DNA of 64,000 nt from Aquilonibacter sp963703325 (GTDB taxonomy: Bacteria; Vulcanimicrobiota; Vulcanimicrobiia; Vulcanimicrobiales; Vulcanimicrobiaceae): the NCBI GenBank assembly GCA_963703325.1, contig OY969805.1, positions 992,001-1,056,000 of the forward strand, given 5' to 3'. A program made the translations under genes and the position numbers. The notes beneath the pieces were generated by a model that saw nothing but the letters and a program-made list of their open reading frames with translations, had not been told where the DNA came from and did not search any database. How positions within the stretch are numbered: the stretch's first letter is position 1; each line of letters begins with the position of its first letter. Below, one piece after another: positions 17,806 through 27,806 of the stretch.

Positions 17806-19278
17806 CTACGCCGTCGCGCCCAACTTCTCAGCGGCGGAGCGGACCTCGTCGATGCCGCCCTTGTAGAAGAACGCTTGTTCCGGCAGATTGTCCACCTTGC
17901 CGTCGAGGATCTCGCGAAACGACGCAATCGTATCCTGGATCTTGACGTACTTCCCGGGCGTGCCCGTGAACTGTTCGGCGACGAAGAACGGCTGCGAGAA
18001 CATGCGCTGCATGCGGCGCGCCCGGCCGACGATGACCTTATCATCTTCCGAGAGCTCCTCGATGCCGAGGATGGCAATGATGTCTTGCAGGTCCCGATAG
18101 CGCTGCAGCGTCTCTTGCACGCCGGTCGCAACCTTGTAGTGCTCGTCGCCGACGATTGCCGGATCGAGAATGCGCGAGGTCGAGGCGAGCGGATCGACGG
18201 CGGGGTAGATACCCAGCTCCGAGATCGGACGCGAGAGCGCGGTGGTCGCATCCAAGTGAGCAAACGTCACGGCTACCGCCGGATCGGTGTAGTCGTCGGC
18301 CGGCACGTACACGGCTTGGACCGACGTGATCGAACCTTTATTGGTCGACGTGATCCGCTCTTCGAGCACGCCCATGTCGGTCGAGAGCGTCGGTTGATAT
18401 CCGACGGCCGACGGCATGCGTCCCATCAGCGCCGAGACCTCAGAACCCGCTTGCAGATAGCGGAAGATGTTGTCCATGAAGAGCAGCACGTCGGCGCCGG
18501 CCTCGTCACGGAAGTACTCGGCCATCGTGACGCCGGTTTGCGCGACGCGGAAACGCACGCCCGGCGGTTCGTCCATCTGTCCGAAAACCAGCGTCGTTTG
18601 CGCGAGCACGCCCGACTCTTTCATTTCGAGCCAGAGGTCGTTGCCTTCACGCGTCCGTTCGCCGACGCCGGTAAAGACCGAAAAGCCTTTGTGGACGCTC
18701 GCGATGTTGCGAATCAACTCTTGAATCAGCACGGTCTTGCCCACGCCGGCGCCGCCGAAGAGTCCGACCTTGCCGCCGCGCGTGTAGGGCGCCATCAAGT
18801 CGATGACTTTGATGCCCGTTTCAAACAGCTTTGGCGTCGGATCTTGGTCCTTGAAATCCGGCGCGGGGCGATGGATTGGCCACTGGCCGGCGGCTTTGAC
18901 CGGCTCGTTCGAATCGATCGTTTGGCCGAGCACGTTGAAAATGCGGCCGAGCGTACCTTCACCAACCGGCACGGTGATCGGCCCTTCGGTGTTGGTCACG
19001 GCATCGCCGCGACGCAAGCCATCGGTCGAGCCCATCGCAAGGCATCGCACTTGATTGTTGCCGAGTTCGTCCTGTACTTCGAGCACGAGATCGCGCGCCT
19101 GCATGGCGGTTCCGCCCAGCTCGGTTCCGGCGACGGTCGCGTGACCGTTGCTTCCCGCTTGCGCGTCTTCGTTGACGCGGACGCGCAAGGCGTCATTGAT
19201 TTTCGGCAGCGTGTCGGCCGTGAATTCCACGTCGACGACGTTTCCGAGCACTTGGGCAATTTTACCGGTGGCAGCCAT
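17806..19278 (-). CDS. atpD: F1Fo ATP synthase subunit beta
   Basis: Catalytic subunit, 490 residues. Walker A GGAGVGKT at 175-182, GVGERTREGNDLW (catalytic Glu), Walker B DVLLFMDNIFRYLQ, then AGSEVSALMGRMPSAVGYQP. It is a little longer than usual because of an extra stretch near residues 36-60 in the N-terminal barrel (NEDAQAGSNGHATVAGTELG). Y replaces the common F in 'FRFTQAG'. Overall a functional-looking beta subunit; neighbours atpG (2-base gap) and atpC. Confidence 0.98.
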   Translation of the reverse strand: MAATGKIAQVLGNVVDVEFTADTLPKINDALRVRVNEDAQAGSNGHATVAGTELGGTAMQARDLVLEVQDELGNNQVRCLAMGSTDGLRRGDAVTNTEGPITVPVGEGTLGRIFNVLGQTIDSNEPVKAAGQWPIHRPAPDFKDQDPTPKLFETGIKVIDLMAPYTRGGKVGLFGGAGVGKTVLIQELIRNIASVHKGFSVFTGVGERTREGNDLWLEMKESGVLAQTTLVFGQMDEPPGVRFRVAQTGVTMAEYFRDEAGADVLLFMDNIFRYLQAGSEVSALMGRMPSAVGYQPTLSTDMGVLEERITSTNKGSITSVQAVYVPADDYTDPAVAVTFAHLDATTALSRPISELGIYPAVDPLASTSRILDPAIVGDEHYKVATGVQETLQRYRDLQDIIAILGIEELSEDDKVIVGRARRMQRMFSQPFFVAEQFTGTPGKYVKIQDTIASFREILDGKVDNLPEQAFFYKGGIDEVRSAAEKLGATA

Positions 19279-19280
19279 AA

Positions 19281-20161
19281 TTATCCCTTTACCAGAGCTT
19301 CTGCGCCGCCGACGATTTCGAGGAGTTCCTTCGTAATCGCGGCTTGGCGGGCGTTGTTCATTTGAATCGTGAGCTCATCGATGAGCTTCCCGGCGTTCTC
19401 GGTCGCGTTATTCATCGCGAGCAACTGCGCAGCGAAGAAGGCTGCATCGGTTTCGAGAATGGCCGAAAAGATCGTGAACTCGAGATACTTGGGCAGCAAG
19501 CGTGAGAGTACGAACTCGGGCGACGGCGCAAACTCCACCGCGCCGCGTACCTTGTCATCCGTAGGAGCGCCGTCGTCACCCTCTCGCAGGTCGTCCGGTG
19601 TAATCGGCACGAGTTTGCGCACTTCCGGCTTTTGCGACATCATCGAGATCAGCTTCGAGCTGACCAAGGTGATATCCGAAATCTTGCCGTTGACGAAATC
19701 CTCGGTGACCGTGTGCGCAACCTCGCGAGCGACGTCGAGCTTTGAGGGCGCGTTGATCGCCCACGAGGGACGATCGGCGTTGCCCATCCGGCGTACCGCG
19801 TTACGCGCCTTGACGCCCACGGTGTACCAAGCGACGTCTTTACGATCGCGCAGATACAGCTCACCGGCGCGTATCACGTTCGAGTTGAACGCGCCGGCCA
19901 GTCCCTTATCGGCGGTCATCAGAATCACGCCGGAGGGTGCGGCCGCGTTGCCGGGCTTCATAAACGGATGATCGACGGTCGACACCGCCGCCATCAAGTC
20001 GCGCAACATCTCCGTCAGCGTGTCGGCGTACGGACGCGCTTCCTTGCGCGCCTGCTCGGCGCGGCGAATCTTCGCGGCAGCGACCTGCTTCATCGCCTTG
20101 GTGATCTGCTGCGTATTCTTCAGCGAGCGTATCCGCTCGCGAAGATCCTTGACGCTCGGCA

Positions 20162-20162
<1 letters not shown>
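19281..20162 (-). CDS. atpG: F1Fo ATP synthase subunit gamma
   Basis: Central rotor shaft, 293 residues. N-terminal KDLRERIRSLKNTQQITKAM and C-terminal ATENAGKLIDELTIQMNNAR plus QAAITKELLEIVGGAEAL are the two family signatures that form the coiled-coil shaft. An insert near residues 200-215 (DDLREGDDGAPTDDKVRGA) is lineage-specific length variation. The start codon overlaps the atpA stop by one base. Confidence 0.97.
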
Positions 20163-21661
<1,499 letters not shown>

Positions 21662-21662
21662 G

Positions 21663-22205
21663 TTAGTTACTTCCAAAGAGAGTACGTGTGAGTTCTTCCA
21701 GGCGCCCGGAGACCGAGCCGTCGATCACGCGATCGCCCATCGCGATGCGCACGCCGCCGATGAGCGACGCGTCAACCGTGACGCTGGCTTCAAATTTCTT
21801 CCCGTAGGTGCGCTCGAGACGTTCAACCAGCGCGCGAACGTCGCCGTCACTGAGCTCGCGCGCGGTCATCACGACGAGCGGTTCGACGCCGCGGGCGGAG
21901 CGCGCAATCTTCCGATACTCCGTCACCAGCTCTTCGAGCAGCGTCTCGCGGCGCTTACGAACGAGCAAGAGCAGCGCGTGCAGCGGGATATCGTCGACTT
22001 TTCCGCTCAGCGATTGGAGCAACGTCTGCTCTTTCTCGGTGCGATTGACGACCGGCGAGGTGAAGTACTGAAGAATCGCCGGGTCGCTGTGGATCGTGTC
22101 CAGGATCGTCTGCAGCTCCGATCCAACCCGCTCGACGCTACCGGCCTCCGAGGCAAGGGAAAAGACCGCGGTCGCGTAGCGGCGTGCCAGCGTTTCATTA
22201 GCCAC
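21663..22205 (-). CDS. atpH: F1Fo ATP synthase subunit delta
   Basis: Peripheral-stalk subunit, 180 residues. N-terminal helical domain (ETLARRYATAVFSLASEAGS) and the C-terminal signature SVTVDASLIGGVRIAMGDRV followed by DGSVSGRLEELTRTL. It links the b/b' stalk to the top of F1. GTG start 22203-22205; it overlaps the end of atpF by 8 bases. Confidence 0.95.
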   Translation of the reverse strand: MANETLARRYATAVFSLASEAGSVERVGSELQTILDTIHSDPAILQYFTSPVVNRTEKEQTLLQSLSGKVDDIPLHALLLLVRKRRETLLEELVTEYRKIARSARGVEPLVVMTARELSDGDVRALVERLERTYGKKFEASVTVDASLIGGVRIAMGDRVIDGSVSGRLEELTRTLFGSN

Positions 22206-22680
22206 GGCTCACCTGCCCGAGAAACTCTTCGAGTAGCTGGGCGTTCACCGTAGCATCGATGCGTTGGCTCGCGCTGACGCGCGCGATGTCGAGGGCTTTG
22301 GCGGCAAGCTCCTCACGCAAATGCTCGCGCGCTGCGCCGCAGGCGCGTTCGAGCTCGCCTTCGGCATTGCGCAGCATGCGCTCGCCACCATCATGCGCTT
22401 CGGTGACGATCGCAACACGTTCGTGCTCGGCGCGCTGCTTGGCCATTTCGACGATCGCTTGCGCGTCGCGCCGCGCACCTTCGATCTCGCGGCGGAGCAA
22501 CTCGAGCGCGGCCTTCATTTCGTCGCGATGCCGCTCGGCTTGCGTGATCCGTTCGTTGCCCGCCTTTTGCGCCGCCGTGATGGCCGGCGTAATCCATTGC
22601 ATCGTTGCCCAGATCAGAAACGCGACGAAGAACACGAATCCGGCGATTTGGCTCCAGAAGGCGATCAGATCGTAGTTCAC
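22198..22680 (-). CDS. atpF: F1Fo ATP synthase subunit b
   Basis: 160 residues: a single N-terminal membrane helix (IAGFVFFVAFLIWATMQWIT) and a long charged coiled coil (AQAIVEMAKQRAEHERVAIV). One of two adjacent b-type genes, so the peripheral stalk is probably a b/b' heterodimer. GTG 22678-22680 overlaps the upstream stop (GTGA). Which of the two should be called b and which b' is a matter of convention. Confidence 0.85.
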   Translation of the reverse strand: MNYDLIAFWSQIAGFVFFVAFLIWATMQWITPAITAAQKAGNERITQAERHRDEMKAALELLRREIEGARRDAQAIVEMAKQRAEHERVAIVTEAHDGGERMLRNAEGELERACGAAREHLREELAAKALDIARVSASQRIDATVNAQLLEEFLGQVSRG

Positions 22681-23108
22681 GCGTGAACCTCCGGCAACAC
22701 GCGCTCGACGATGCCGTCGGCAAGTTCTTGCGCGAGCGCCGCCTCACGCGGGAGCACGGCCGCGACCTCTTTTTGCACCTCTTCGTGCGCGCGCTCGACG
22801 ATGCTCTTCACGCGGGCGGCGTATTCGCTCGCGAGCTTCGCCGATTCGTTCCCGCCCTCGTTGCGTGCGACGGCGAGAAGATCGTCCGATTCACGCCGCG
22901 CGTCGGCTCGAACCGCTTCGGCTTGCGCGCGCAGTTGCGTCGCCTCGGCCTGCGCATGATCGTAGTCGTGCGTCAGGCTATCGATATACGCGCGACGCTT
23001 GGCGATGGCGTGCTGCACGGGACGCAAAAAGACCACATACAAAATCGCGTAGAAGACCGCGAAATTGATCAGCTGGACCCAAAACGTCCCGTCCGGCGTG
23101 AGAAACAT
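22677..23108 (-). CDS. F1Fo ATP synthase subunit b' (second b-type)
   Basis: 143 residues with the b-type layout: N-terminal membrane helix (FWVQLINFAVFYAILYVVFL) followed by RPVQHAIAKRRAYIDSLTHD and a long coiled coil. Sequence is clearly different from the neighbouring b subunit, so this is a b/b' pair as in cyanobacteria and some other lineages rather than a recent duplication. Lies 18 bases after atpE. Confidence 0.85.
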   Translation of the reverse strand: MFLTPDGTFWVQLINFAVFYAILYVVFLRPVQHAIAKRRAYIDSLTHDYDHAQAEATQLRAQAEAVRADARRESDDLLAVARNEGGNESAKLASEYAARVKSIVERAHEEVQKEVAAVLPREAALAQELADGIVERVLPEVHA

Positions 23109-23126
23109 CGACTGTTCGTGCGTTCC

Positions 23127-23408
23127 TTAGTGTCCGGCCAACGCCTTGGCGACGAGCGGAATGCTCGAAGCGCCGAAGAGGATGAACAGACCGAGACCAA
23201 GCGCGATAAACGCGTTAGCTTCGACGAACCCGACGCCGATGATCAGGAACTGGAGGATGTTCGGACGGGCCTCGGGCTGACGCGCAATCGCTTCGACTGC
23301 ACGCGCGCTTACCATACCGTCGCCGATCGTCGTGCCGACCGCAAATCCGGCCGCGATGATCGCAAATGCGACGACGCCGACTGCGGCGATGATAGTTTCA
23401 GGGCTCAA
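23127..23408 (-). CDS. atpE: F1Fo ATP synthase subunit c
   Basis: 93-residue two-helix proteolipid. The ion-binding carboxylate is E63 in IIGVGFVEANAFIALGLG and the polar loop is ARQPEARP (R43-Q-P). At the inner-helix position that is Gln in sodium-binding rings there is D30 (TTIGDGMVS), and E63 is followed by A-N rather than S-T, so proton coupling is likely. Start is TTG 23406-23408 with AGGA seven bases upstream. Confidence 0.95.
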   Translation of the reverse strand: MSPETIIAAVGVVAFAIIAAGFAVGTTIGDGMVSARAVEAIARQPEARPNILQFLIIGVGFVEANAFIALGLGLFILFGASSIPLVAKALAGH

Positions 23409-23429
23409 CGTAGTGTCCTTTCTCGGGTA

Positions 23430-24164
23430 CTAGTGGTCGTCGGCCAGCGCCAACGAAAGATAGACGATGGAAAGCAGCGCGAAGACGAACGCTTGGAGCA
23501 GCCCCACCAAGAAGTTGAAGATCTCTAAGAAGAACGGACCGATCGCAGCCGCAAGCGAGAGATCGAACGCGCCGATCTTCACTTGTGCGGTGATGATCTG
23601 GATGATGACGAAGAGCAGCAGTTCGCCCACGAAAATGTTGAAAAAGAGACGAGCGGCCAGCGTTGTCGGGCGCAGCAACTCTTCGAGAACGTTCAGCGGA
23701 AGCATCGCCGCGAACGGCGTCGCGAGATGCTTGTAAAAACCCAGGCCGCGCTTGCGGATGCCGCTAACCTGAATGACCACGAAGACCAAGACTGCCAGCG
23801 CGGCGGCGGTGTTGATATCCGCAGTCGGCGAGCCGCCGAACGGAAGTTGCAACGGTTCCTTGAACGGGAACGCGCCGAACTCGTTGAGGAGAAAGATGAA
23901 CATCGCAAGCGCGATGAAGAAGGGCACGTACGGCTCGCCTTGCTTGCCGAGCGATCCGTAGGCGAGGTCCGCGAAATAGTTGATCACGCCTTCGACGAAC
24001 GTCTGGCGCTTATTGACGAAGGCCGAGCGATACGACGCGCCGATCCAGGCAAAGAGCGGCAGCGACACCAACATGACGACCCACGTCGTCAAAATGGTGT
24101 CGGAGTGCACGGTACCGAGAGGTCCGGGGAAAAGATGCCAGACCGCGTGTTGTCCGATTTGCAC
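23430..24164 (-). CDS. atpB: F1Fo ATP synthase subunit a
   Basis: 244-residue polytopic stator subunit. The essential arginine is R172 in LRPTTLAARLFFNIFVGELL, matching E. coli R210. About six membrane helices. GTG start 24162-24164 is not preceded by a strong Shine-Dalgarno. It follows atpI after 25 bases and precedes atpE. Confidence 0.95.
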   Translation of the reverse strand: MQIGQHAVWHLFPGPLGTVHSDTILTTWVVMLVSLPLFAWIGASYRSAFVNKRQTFVEGVINYFADLAYGSLGKQGEPYVPFFIALAMFIFLLNEFGAFPFKEPLQLPFGGSPTADINTAAALAVLVFVVIQVSGIRKRGLGFYKHLATPFAAMLPLNVLEELLRPTTLAARLFFNIFVGELLLFVIIQIITAQVKIGAFDLSLAAAIGPFFLEIFNFLVGLLQAFVFALLSIVYLSLALADDH

Positions 24165-24189
24165 GGTTGCTAAATGTTTCTCTCTTACC

Positions 24190-24480
24190 TTAACGGTCGC
24201 GCGCTACGCGGACGGCGTAAAGCGCAAGGGGTATCAAAAGACCGGCGATATATAAAAGGGAGCACCACCAGGGTCCGACCGCCGCGATCGCCACCGCGAC
24301 TATAGCGAAGACCCCGACCCGGGATAAACTACTTAAGACGAAGGACTTGGAGGCACCGGATTCCGCCAGCCGTTCTCCCGCAGCGCTCAGAAGCCGGAGA
24401 TTGAGATAGCCGCAGAATAGGCCTACGGCTATGGCAAGAATGGCAAGCGGTATCGCGCGGGCGAGAGGTACGTACGTCAC
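24190..24480 (-). CDS. atpI: AtpI-like protein (ATP synthase subunit I family)
   Basis: 96 residues with four hydrophobic segments (LAILAIAVGLFCGYLNLRLL; VGVFAIVAVAIAAVGPWWCS; LLYIAGLLIPLALYAV), the size and topology of ATP synthase I proteins that assist c-ring assembly. GTG start 24478-24480. Position just before atpB supports the call; sequence similarity in this family is low. Confidence 0.7.
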   Translation of the reverse strand: MTYVPLARAIPLAILAIAVGLFCGYLNLRLLSAAGERLAESGASKSFVLSSLSRVGVFAIVAVAIAAVGPWWCSLLYIAGLLIPLALYAVRVARDR

Positions 24481-24486
24481 TTCGGC

Positions 24487-24666
24487 CTATTTTCCCGCCT
24501 GAAGCAAGGCCTTGGCCGCAAGCGCTCCACCGGCGATAACGCCCGCAAAGAGACCCGCCACCGTCCACAACGCAAATCCGGTCCAATGCGCGAGCGCAAG
24601 GCCACCGGCAAAACCGAGAAGCACGAGGATCGCAAAGGTTGATCCTGCCGTCAGAGCGCCCTTCAT
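24487..24666 (-). CDS. atpZ: AtpZ-like small membrane protein
   Basis: A 59-residue gene, read from ATG 24664-24666 to TAG 24487-24489. Translation gives two membrane helices: GSTFAILVLLGFAGGLALAH and GFALWTVAGLFAGVIAGGAL, separated by a W-T turn, with a K/Q-rich C-terminus. This matches the AtpZ family (often called AtpI/AtpZ or MgtE-like accessory) that precedes atpI in many atp operons. It is the first gene of the operon. The divergent universal-stress gene starts only 14 bases away, so the operon promoter must sit within that gene or the mRNA is nearly leaderless. Confidence 0.7.
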   Translation of the reverse strand: MKGALTAGSTFAILVLLGFAGGLALAHWTGFALWTVAGLFAGVIAGGALAAKALLQAGK

Positions 24667-24680
24667 ACTAGAGGTATACC

Positions 24681-25181
24681 ATGGGAATGTTCACCACGAT
24701 CCTCGTCGCCGTCGATGAATCGCAGGCAGCCCGAGAAGCCGCCGCCCTTGCCGCGCGACTCGCGTCCGAAGATCACGCCGGCCTGCTGCTCATCAACGTC
24801 GTCGACGTCGCCAAGCTGATCTCGGTCGCGGGCTACGACACGCCCTATCCGGTCGAAGCGGTCCAAATGCTGCAAACCGCCGGCCAACAACTCCTCGACG
24901 AGATCAAGGCCGCACTGGTCCCGAGCGGCGTGACGATCGCCACCGCAATCGGCGAAGGCGATGCGATTGACGAGATCGTGCGGCTCGCCGACGAAAACGG
25001 CGCCGGCTTGATTTGCATCGGCACGCACGGGCGTACCGGTCTTGCGCACCTGTTCGTCGGCAGCGTCGCCGAGGGCGTCGTACGTCGCGCTGACGTTCCG
25101 GTGCTCGTTGTTCGTCCGGCTTCAGAGAACGGCGGCGTCGAAGGGCGCGGGAAATCGTCCGCCGCGAAGCCGCGCCAATAG
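24681..25181 (+). CDS. universal stress protein (UspA family)
   Basis: 166 residues. N-terminal TTILVAVDESQAAREAAALA is the first strand and helix of the Usp fold; the ATP-binding motif is CIGTHGRTGLAHLFVGSVAE followed by GVVRRADVPVLVVRP. A 17-residue tail is extra. GAGG six bases before the ATG. Its last 60 bases overlap the end of wecB on the opposite strand. Confidence 0.93.
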   Translation: MGMFTTILVAVDESQAAREAAALAARLASEDHAGLLLINVVDVAKLISVAGYDTPYPVEAVQMLQTAGQQLLDEIKAALVPSGVTIATAIGEGDAIDEIVRLADENGAGLICIGTHGRTGLAHLFVGSVAEGVVRRADVPVLVVRPASENGGVEGRGKSSAAKPRQ

Positions 25182-26279
25182 CCACGCGACGATGCGCGGC
25201 GCCGCATGACCGTCGCCGTACGGATTGACTGCTCGCGCCATGCGCGCATACGCGTCGCGATCGCTCAGCAAGCGATTCGCCGCCGCGACGATCGCCGCGC
25301 GATCGTGACCCACGAGCTCGAGCGTTCCGGCTTCGAGCCCCTCGGGCCGTTCCGTTTCTTCGCGCATCACGAGCACCGGCTTCCCGAGCGTCGGCGCTTC
25401 CTCTTGTAAGCCGCCCGAATCGGTCAGCACGAAGGTCGCCGCCTTCACCGCGACGACCATCTGCGCGTAGTCGATCGGATCGACGAGCGTCACGCCGTCG
25501 ATCCCGCCAAGAATCTGATACGCGATCGGCCGTACGTGGGGCGACGGATGCACCGGCCAATAGATCTGCGGACGCATCGGCAATTGCACGATGTCCCGCA
25601 TCGCTTCGCACATCTCGCGCATGTACGGATGATTTTCGCGCCGGTGCGCGGTCACGACGATGATCGGTCGCTTCGGATCGAGCTCGTCCAGACGCTGCGG
25701 CGGCGGCAGGTCGCTGCGCCGTGCGGTTTCCAAAAATGCGTCGATCACCGTATTGCCCGTGACAATGATGTCGTCGGCATCGACGTGCTCTTGCAAGAGA
25801 TGCTCGCGAGCGAGCGACGTCGGCGCGAAATGATACGTGGCAATCGTCCCGGTCAACCGCCGGTTCATCTCTTCGGGAAATGGCAGCCAGCGATCGCGCG
25901 TGCGCAGGCCCGCCTCCACGTGGCCGACGGGAATCTGCTGATAAAACGCGGCAAGCGCGGCCGAGGTGCTGGTGGTCGTGTCGCCGTGGACTAAGACGAC
26001 GTCGGGCCGGGCTTGCGTGAGCGCCGGCTCCATGCCCTCGAGCACGCGCGTGGTAATCTGCGTGAGCGTCTGGTTCTCGGTCATGATGTCCAAATCGTAG
26101 CGCGGCTCGATCGCAAAGAGCTCGAGCAAGTCGTCGAGCATCTGGCGATGCTGCGCCGTGACGCACACGATATCGTCAATCGCCGGTTCGGCATGCAGCG
26201 CGTGCACGACCGGGGCCATCTTGATGGTATCGGGACGCGTGCCGAACACGGTCATCACACGCAGTCGTTCGTTCTTCAT
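25122..26279 (-). CDS. wecB: UDP-N-acetylglucosamine 2-epimerase (non-hydrolysing)
   Basis: 385 residues. Makes UDP-ManNAc for surface polysaccharides or teichoic-acid-like linkage units. RVMTVFGTRPDTIKMAPVVH, VTAQHRQMLDDLLELF, VLVHGDTTTSTSAALAAFYQ, VGHVEAGLRTRDRWLPFPEE and VLTDSGGLQEEAPTLGKPVL with EETERPEG are all diagnostic. Follows wecA across a 13-bp tandem duplication and converges on the Usp gene with a 60-base overlap. Confidence 0.95.
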   Translation of the reverse strand: MKNERLRVMTVFGTRPDTIKMAPVVHALHAEPAIDDIVCVTAQHRQMLDDLLELFAIEPRYDLDIMTENQTLTQITTRVLEGMEPALTQARPDVVLVHGDTTTSTSAALAAFYQQIPVGHVEAGLRTRDRWLPFPEEMNRRLTGTIATYHFAPTSLAREHLLQEHVDADDIIVTGNTVIDAFLETARRSDLPPPQRLDELDPKRPIIVVTAHRRENHPYMREMCEAMRDIVQLPMRPQIYWPVHPSPHVRPIAYQILGGIDGVTLVDPIDYAQMVVAVKAATFVLTDSGGLQEEAPTLGKPVLVMREETERPEGLEAGTLELVGHDRAAIVAAANRLLSDRDAYARMARAVNPYGDGHAAPRIVAWLLARLRGGRFPAPFDAAVL

Positions 26280-26280
26280 T

Positions 26281-26306
26281 TAGAGCGTATGCCTAGAGCG
26301 TATGCC
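26281..26306. repeat. 13-bp tandem duplication at the wecA stop codon
   Basis: TAGAGCGTATGCC occurs twice in direct succession (26281-26293 and 26294-26306). The wecA stop (TAG on the minus strand, 26293-26295) lies at the junction. With a single copy wecA would end H-T-L-TAA directly before the wecB ATG. Confidence 0.8.
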
Positions 26307-27366
26307 GAAAGACGTGAGTGAACTCTCCCGATAGCGCGAGCGCCACGAATCCGAGGACGAAGCACATCGCATAGATCAAGAGCACCGCTTGGCGCACGTT
26401 GAGTCCAAAGCGGAAGATCAACTGATGGTGAAAGTGCCCGCGATCGGCTTCGGTAATGCGTTTGCCCGAACTCGCGCGCCGTATGATGACCGCGGCGGTA
26501 TCGAGAATCGGCAATGCCAGCACAACGACCGGCACGACAATCGAGATCGCGATCGCCGTCTTGCTCGCACCGATAATCGACACGGTGGCAAAGACGTAGC
26601 CGATGAAGAGCGAGCCGGCGTCGCCGAGAAAGATCTTTGCCGGATTGAAATTGTACGGCAGAAAACCGAGGGCCGCGCCCGCAAGCGCAATGACAACGAG
26701 CGCGACGACCGGGCTCGCGTGCAGAACCGAGATCGTAAAGAGAAACAGACACGAGATCAAGGTGAAGCCCGAGAGCAGTCCGTCGAGCCCGTCGATGAAG
26801 TTGATCGCGTTCATCATGCCGACGTACCACAAGAGCGTCAGCGGAACCGAAAGCCAGATCGGAAAGTCGATCCAGTTTGTGTGTGGATTGTGATCGAAGG
26901 GATTCGTGACGCCCGGAATGATGAAGCCGTAGAGCATCGAGACGAGCGCCACGATAATCTGCGCGAGGAACTTGTTGCGCGGACGCATCTGCATGATGTC
27001 GTCCCACAAGCCCACAGCCAAGATCAGCATGCCGCCGAAGAGCAAGCCGACGAGCCGATGGACCGCGTCGAACTGATCGGCGATGGCGTTGATCTTTTGA
27101 TGCACGCCCAAATGCACGATCGAAGGATAGAGCGCGTACGGCGAGCTCAGCGCGAACCCGAGCACGGCAAAGAGCGCGAAGGCGAAACCGAAGAACACGG
27201 CGATGCCGCCGATGCGCGGCGTGGGGACCTCGTGGACGCGCCGCTCTTCGTTCGCTGCATCGATGATCTCGAGATGCGTAGCAAGACGAATGACCAGCGG
27301 CGTCGCGAGCGCCGTCACCGTGGCTGCAATCGCGAAGGTCAAAAAGTAGATCAGCGCTGCGGTCAC
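26293..27366 (-). CDS. undecaprenyl-phosphate N-acetylglucosamine-1-P transferase (WecA/TagO/MraY family)
   Basis: 357 residues, about ten membrane helices. Signatures: RRVHEVPTPRIGGIAVFFGF, LAVGLWDDIMQMRPRNKF (first acidic pair), MMNAINFIDGLDGLLSGFTL (catalytic NxxNxxDG-like loop), FNPAKIFLGDAGSLFIGYVF and ADRGHFHHQLIF (the HH of WecA-type enzymes). It initiates a polyprenol-linked glycan. GTG start overlaps the dCMP deaminase stop (GTGA). Confidence 0.92.
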   Translation of the reverse strand: MTAALIYFLTFAIAATVTALATPLVIRLATHLEIIDAANEERRVHEVPTPRIGGIAVFFGFAFALFAVLGFALSSPYALYPSIVHLGVHQKINAIADQFDAVHRLVGLLFGGMLILAVGLWDDIMQMRPRNKFLAQIIVALVSMLYGFIIPGVTNPFDHNPHTNWIDFPIWLSVPLTLLWYVGMMNAINFIDGLDGLLSGFTLISCLFLFTISVLHASPVVALVVIALAGAALGFLPYNFNPAKIFLGDAGSLFIGYVFATVSIIGASKTAIAISIVVPVVVLALPILDTAAVIIRRASSGKRITEADRGHFHHQLIFRFGLNVRQAVLLIYAMCFVLGFVALALSGEFTHVFRHTL

Positions 27367-27806
27367 GAGCGCGCCCCTTCCAGCGACACAAACGCGACCA
27401 GCGCGACACCGGCTTCGGCCAACAGTTCGCTCGCCACGGCGTCAGGATACGGTTGATCGTAGACGATCTTCGTTACGCCGGCGCTGATCAGCAACTTTGA
27501 GCAGCCCACGCACGGCTGGTGCGTGCAGTACGCGGTCGCGCCTTGGAGACCGACGCCGTGCAACGCACCCTGCACGATGGCGTTTGCTTCGGCGTGCGTC
27601 GCTCGCTGGCAGTGACCGTTGAGGATGATGCAACCGGCGTCGGTGCAGTGCGCGACGCCGCGCGGCGCACCGTTATAGCCGGTCGTCAGAATACGATGAT
27701 CGCGCACCAGCACGGCGCCGACCGAGGCGCGCGGACAGGTCGCGCGCGATGCGACCGTATGGGCGATCTGCATGAAGTACTCGTCCCAACCGGGGCGCGG
27801 GCTCAT
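27363..27806 (-). CDS. dCMP deaminase (ComEB-like)
   Basis: 147 residues from ATG 27804-27806, which overlaps the upp stop as ATGA. The open frame extends further up but only across upp. Zinc and proton-shuttle motif RATHAEANAIVQG (H-A-E) and THQPCVGCSKLLISAGV (P-C-x-x-C). Converts dCMP to dUMP for thymidylate synthesis. The pairing with upp, wecA and wecB matches Firmicutes gene order. Confidence 0.92.
   Translation of the reverse strand: MSPRPGWDEYFMQIAHTVASRATCPRASVGAVLVRDHRILTTGYNGAPRGVAHCTDAGCIILNGHCQRATHAEANAIVQGALHGVGLQGATAYCTHQPCVGCSKLLISAGVTKIVYDQPYPDAVASELLAEAGVALVAFVSLEGARS

Noticed and set aside
17875..19365. Long plus-strand reading frame of 496 codons
   Set aside because: It lies antisense to atpD, whose minus-strand frame has full homology; long antisense frames are common at this GC content.
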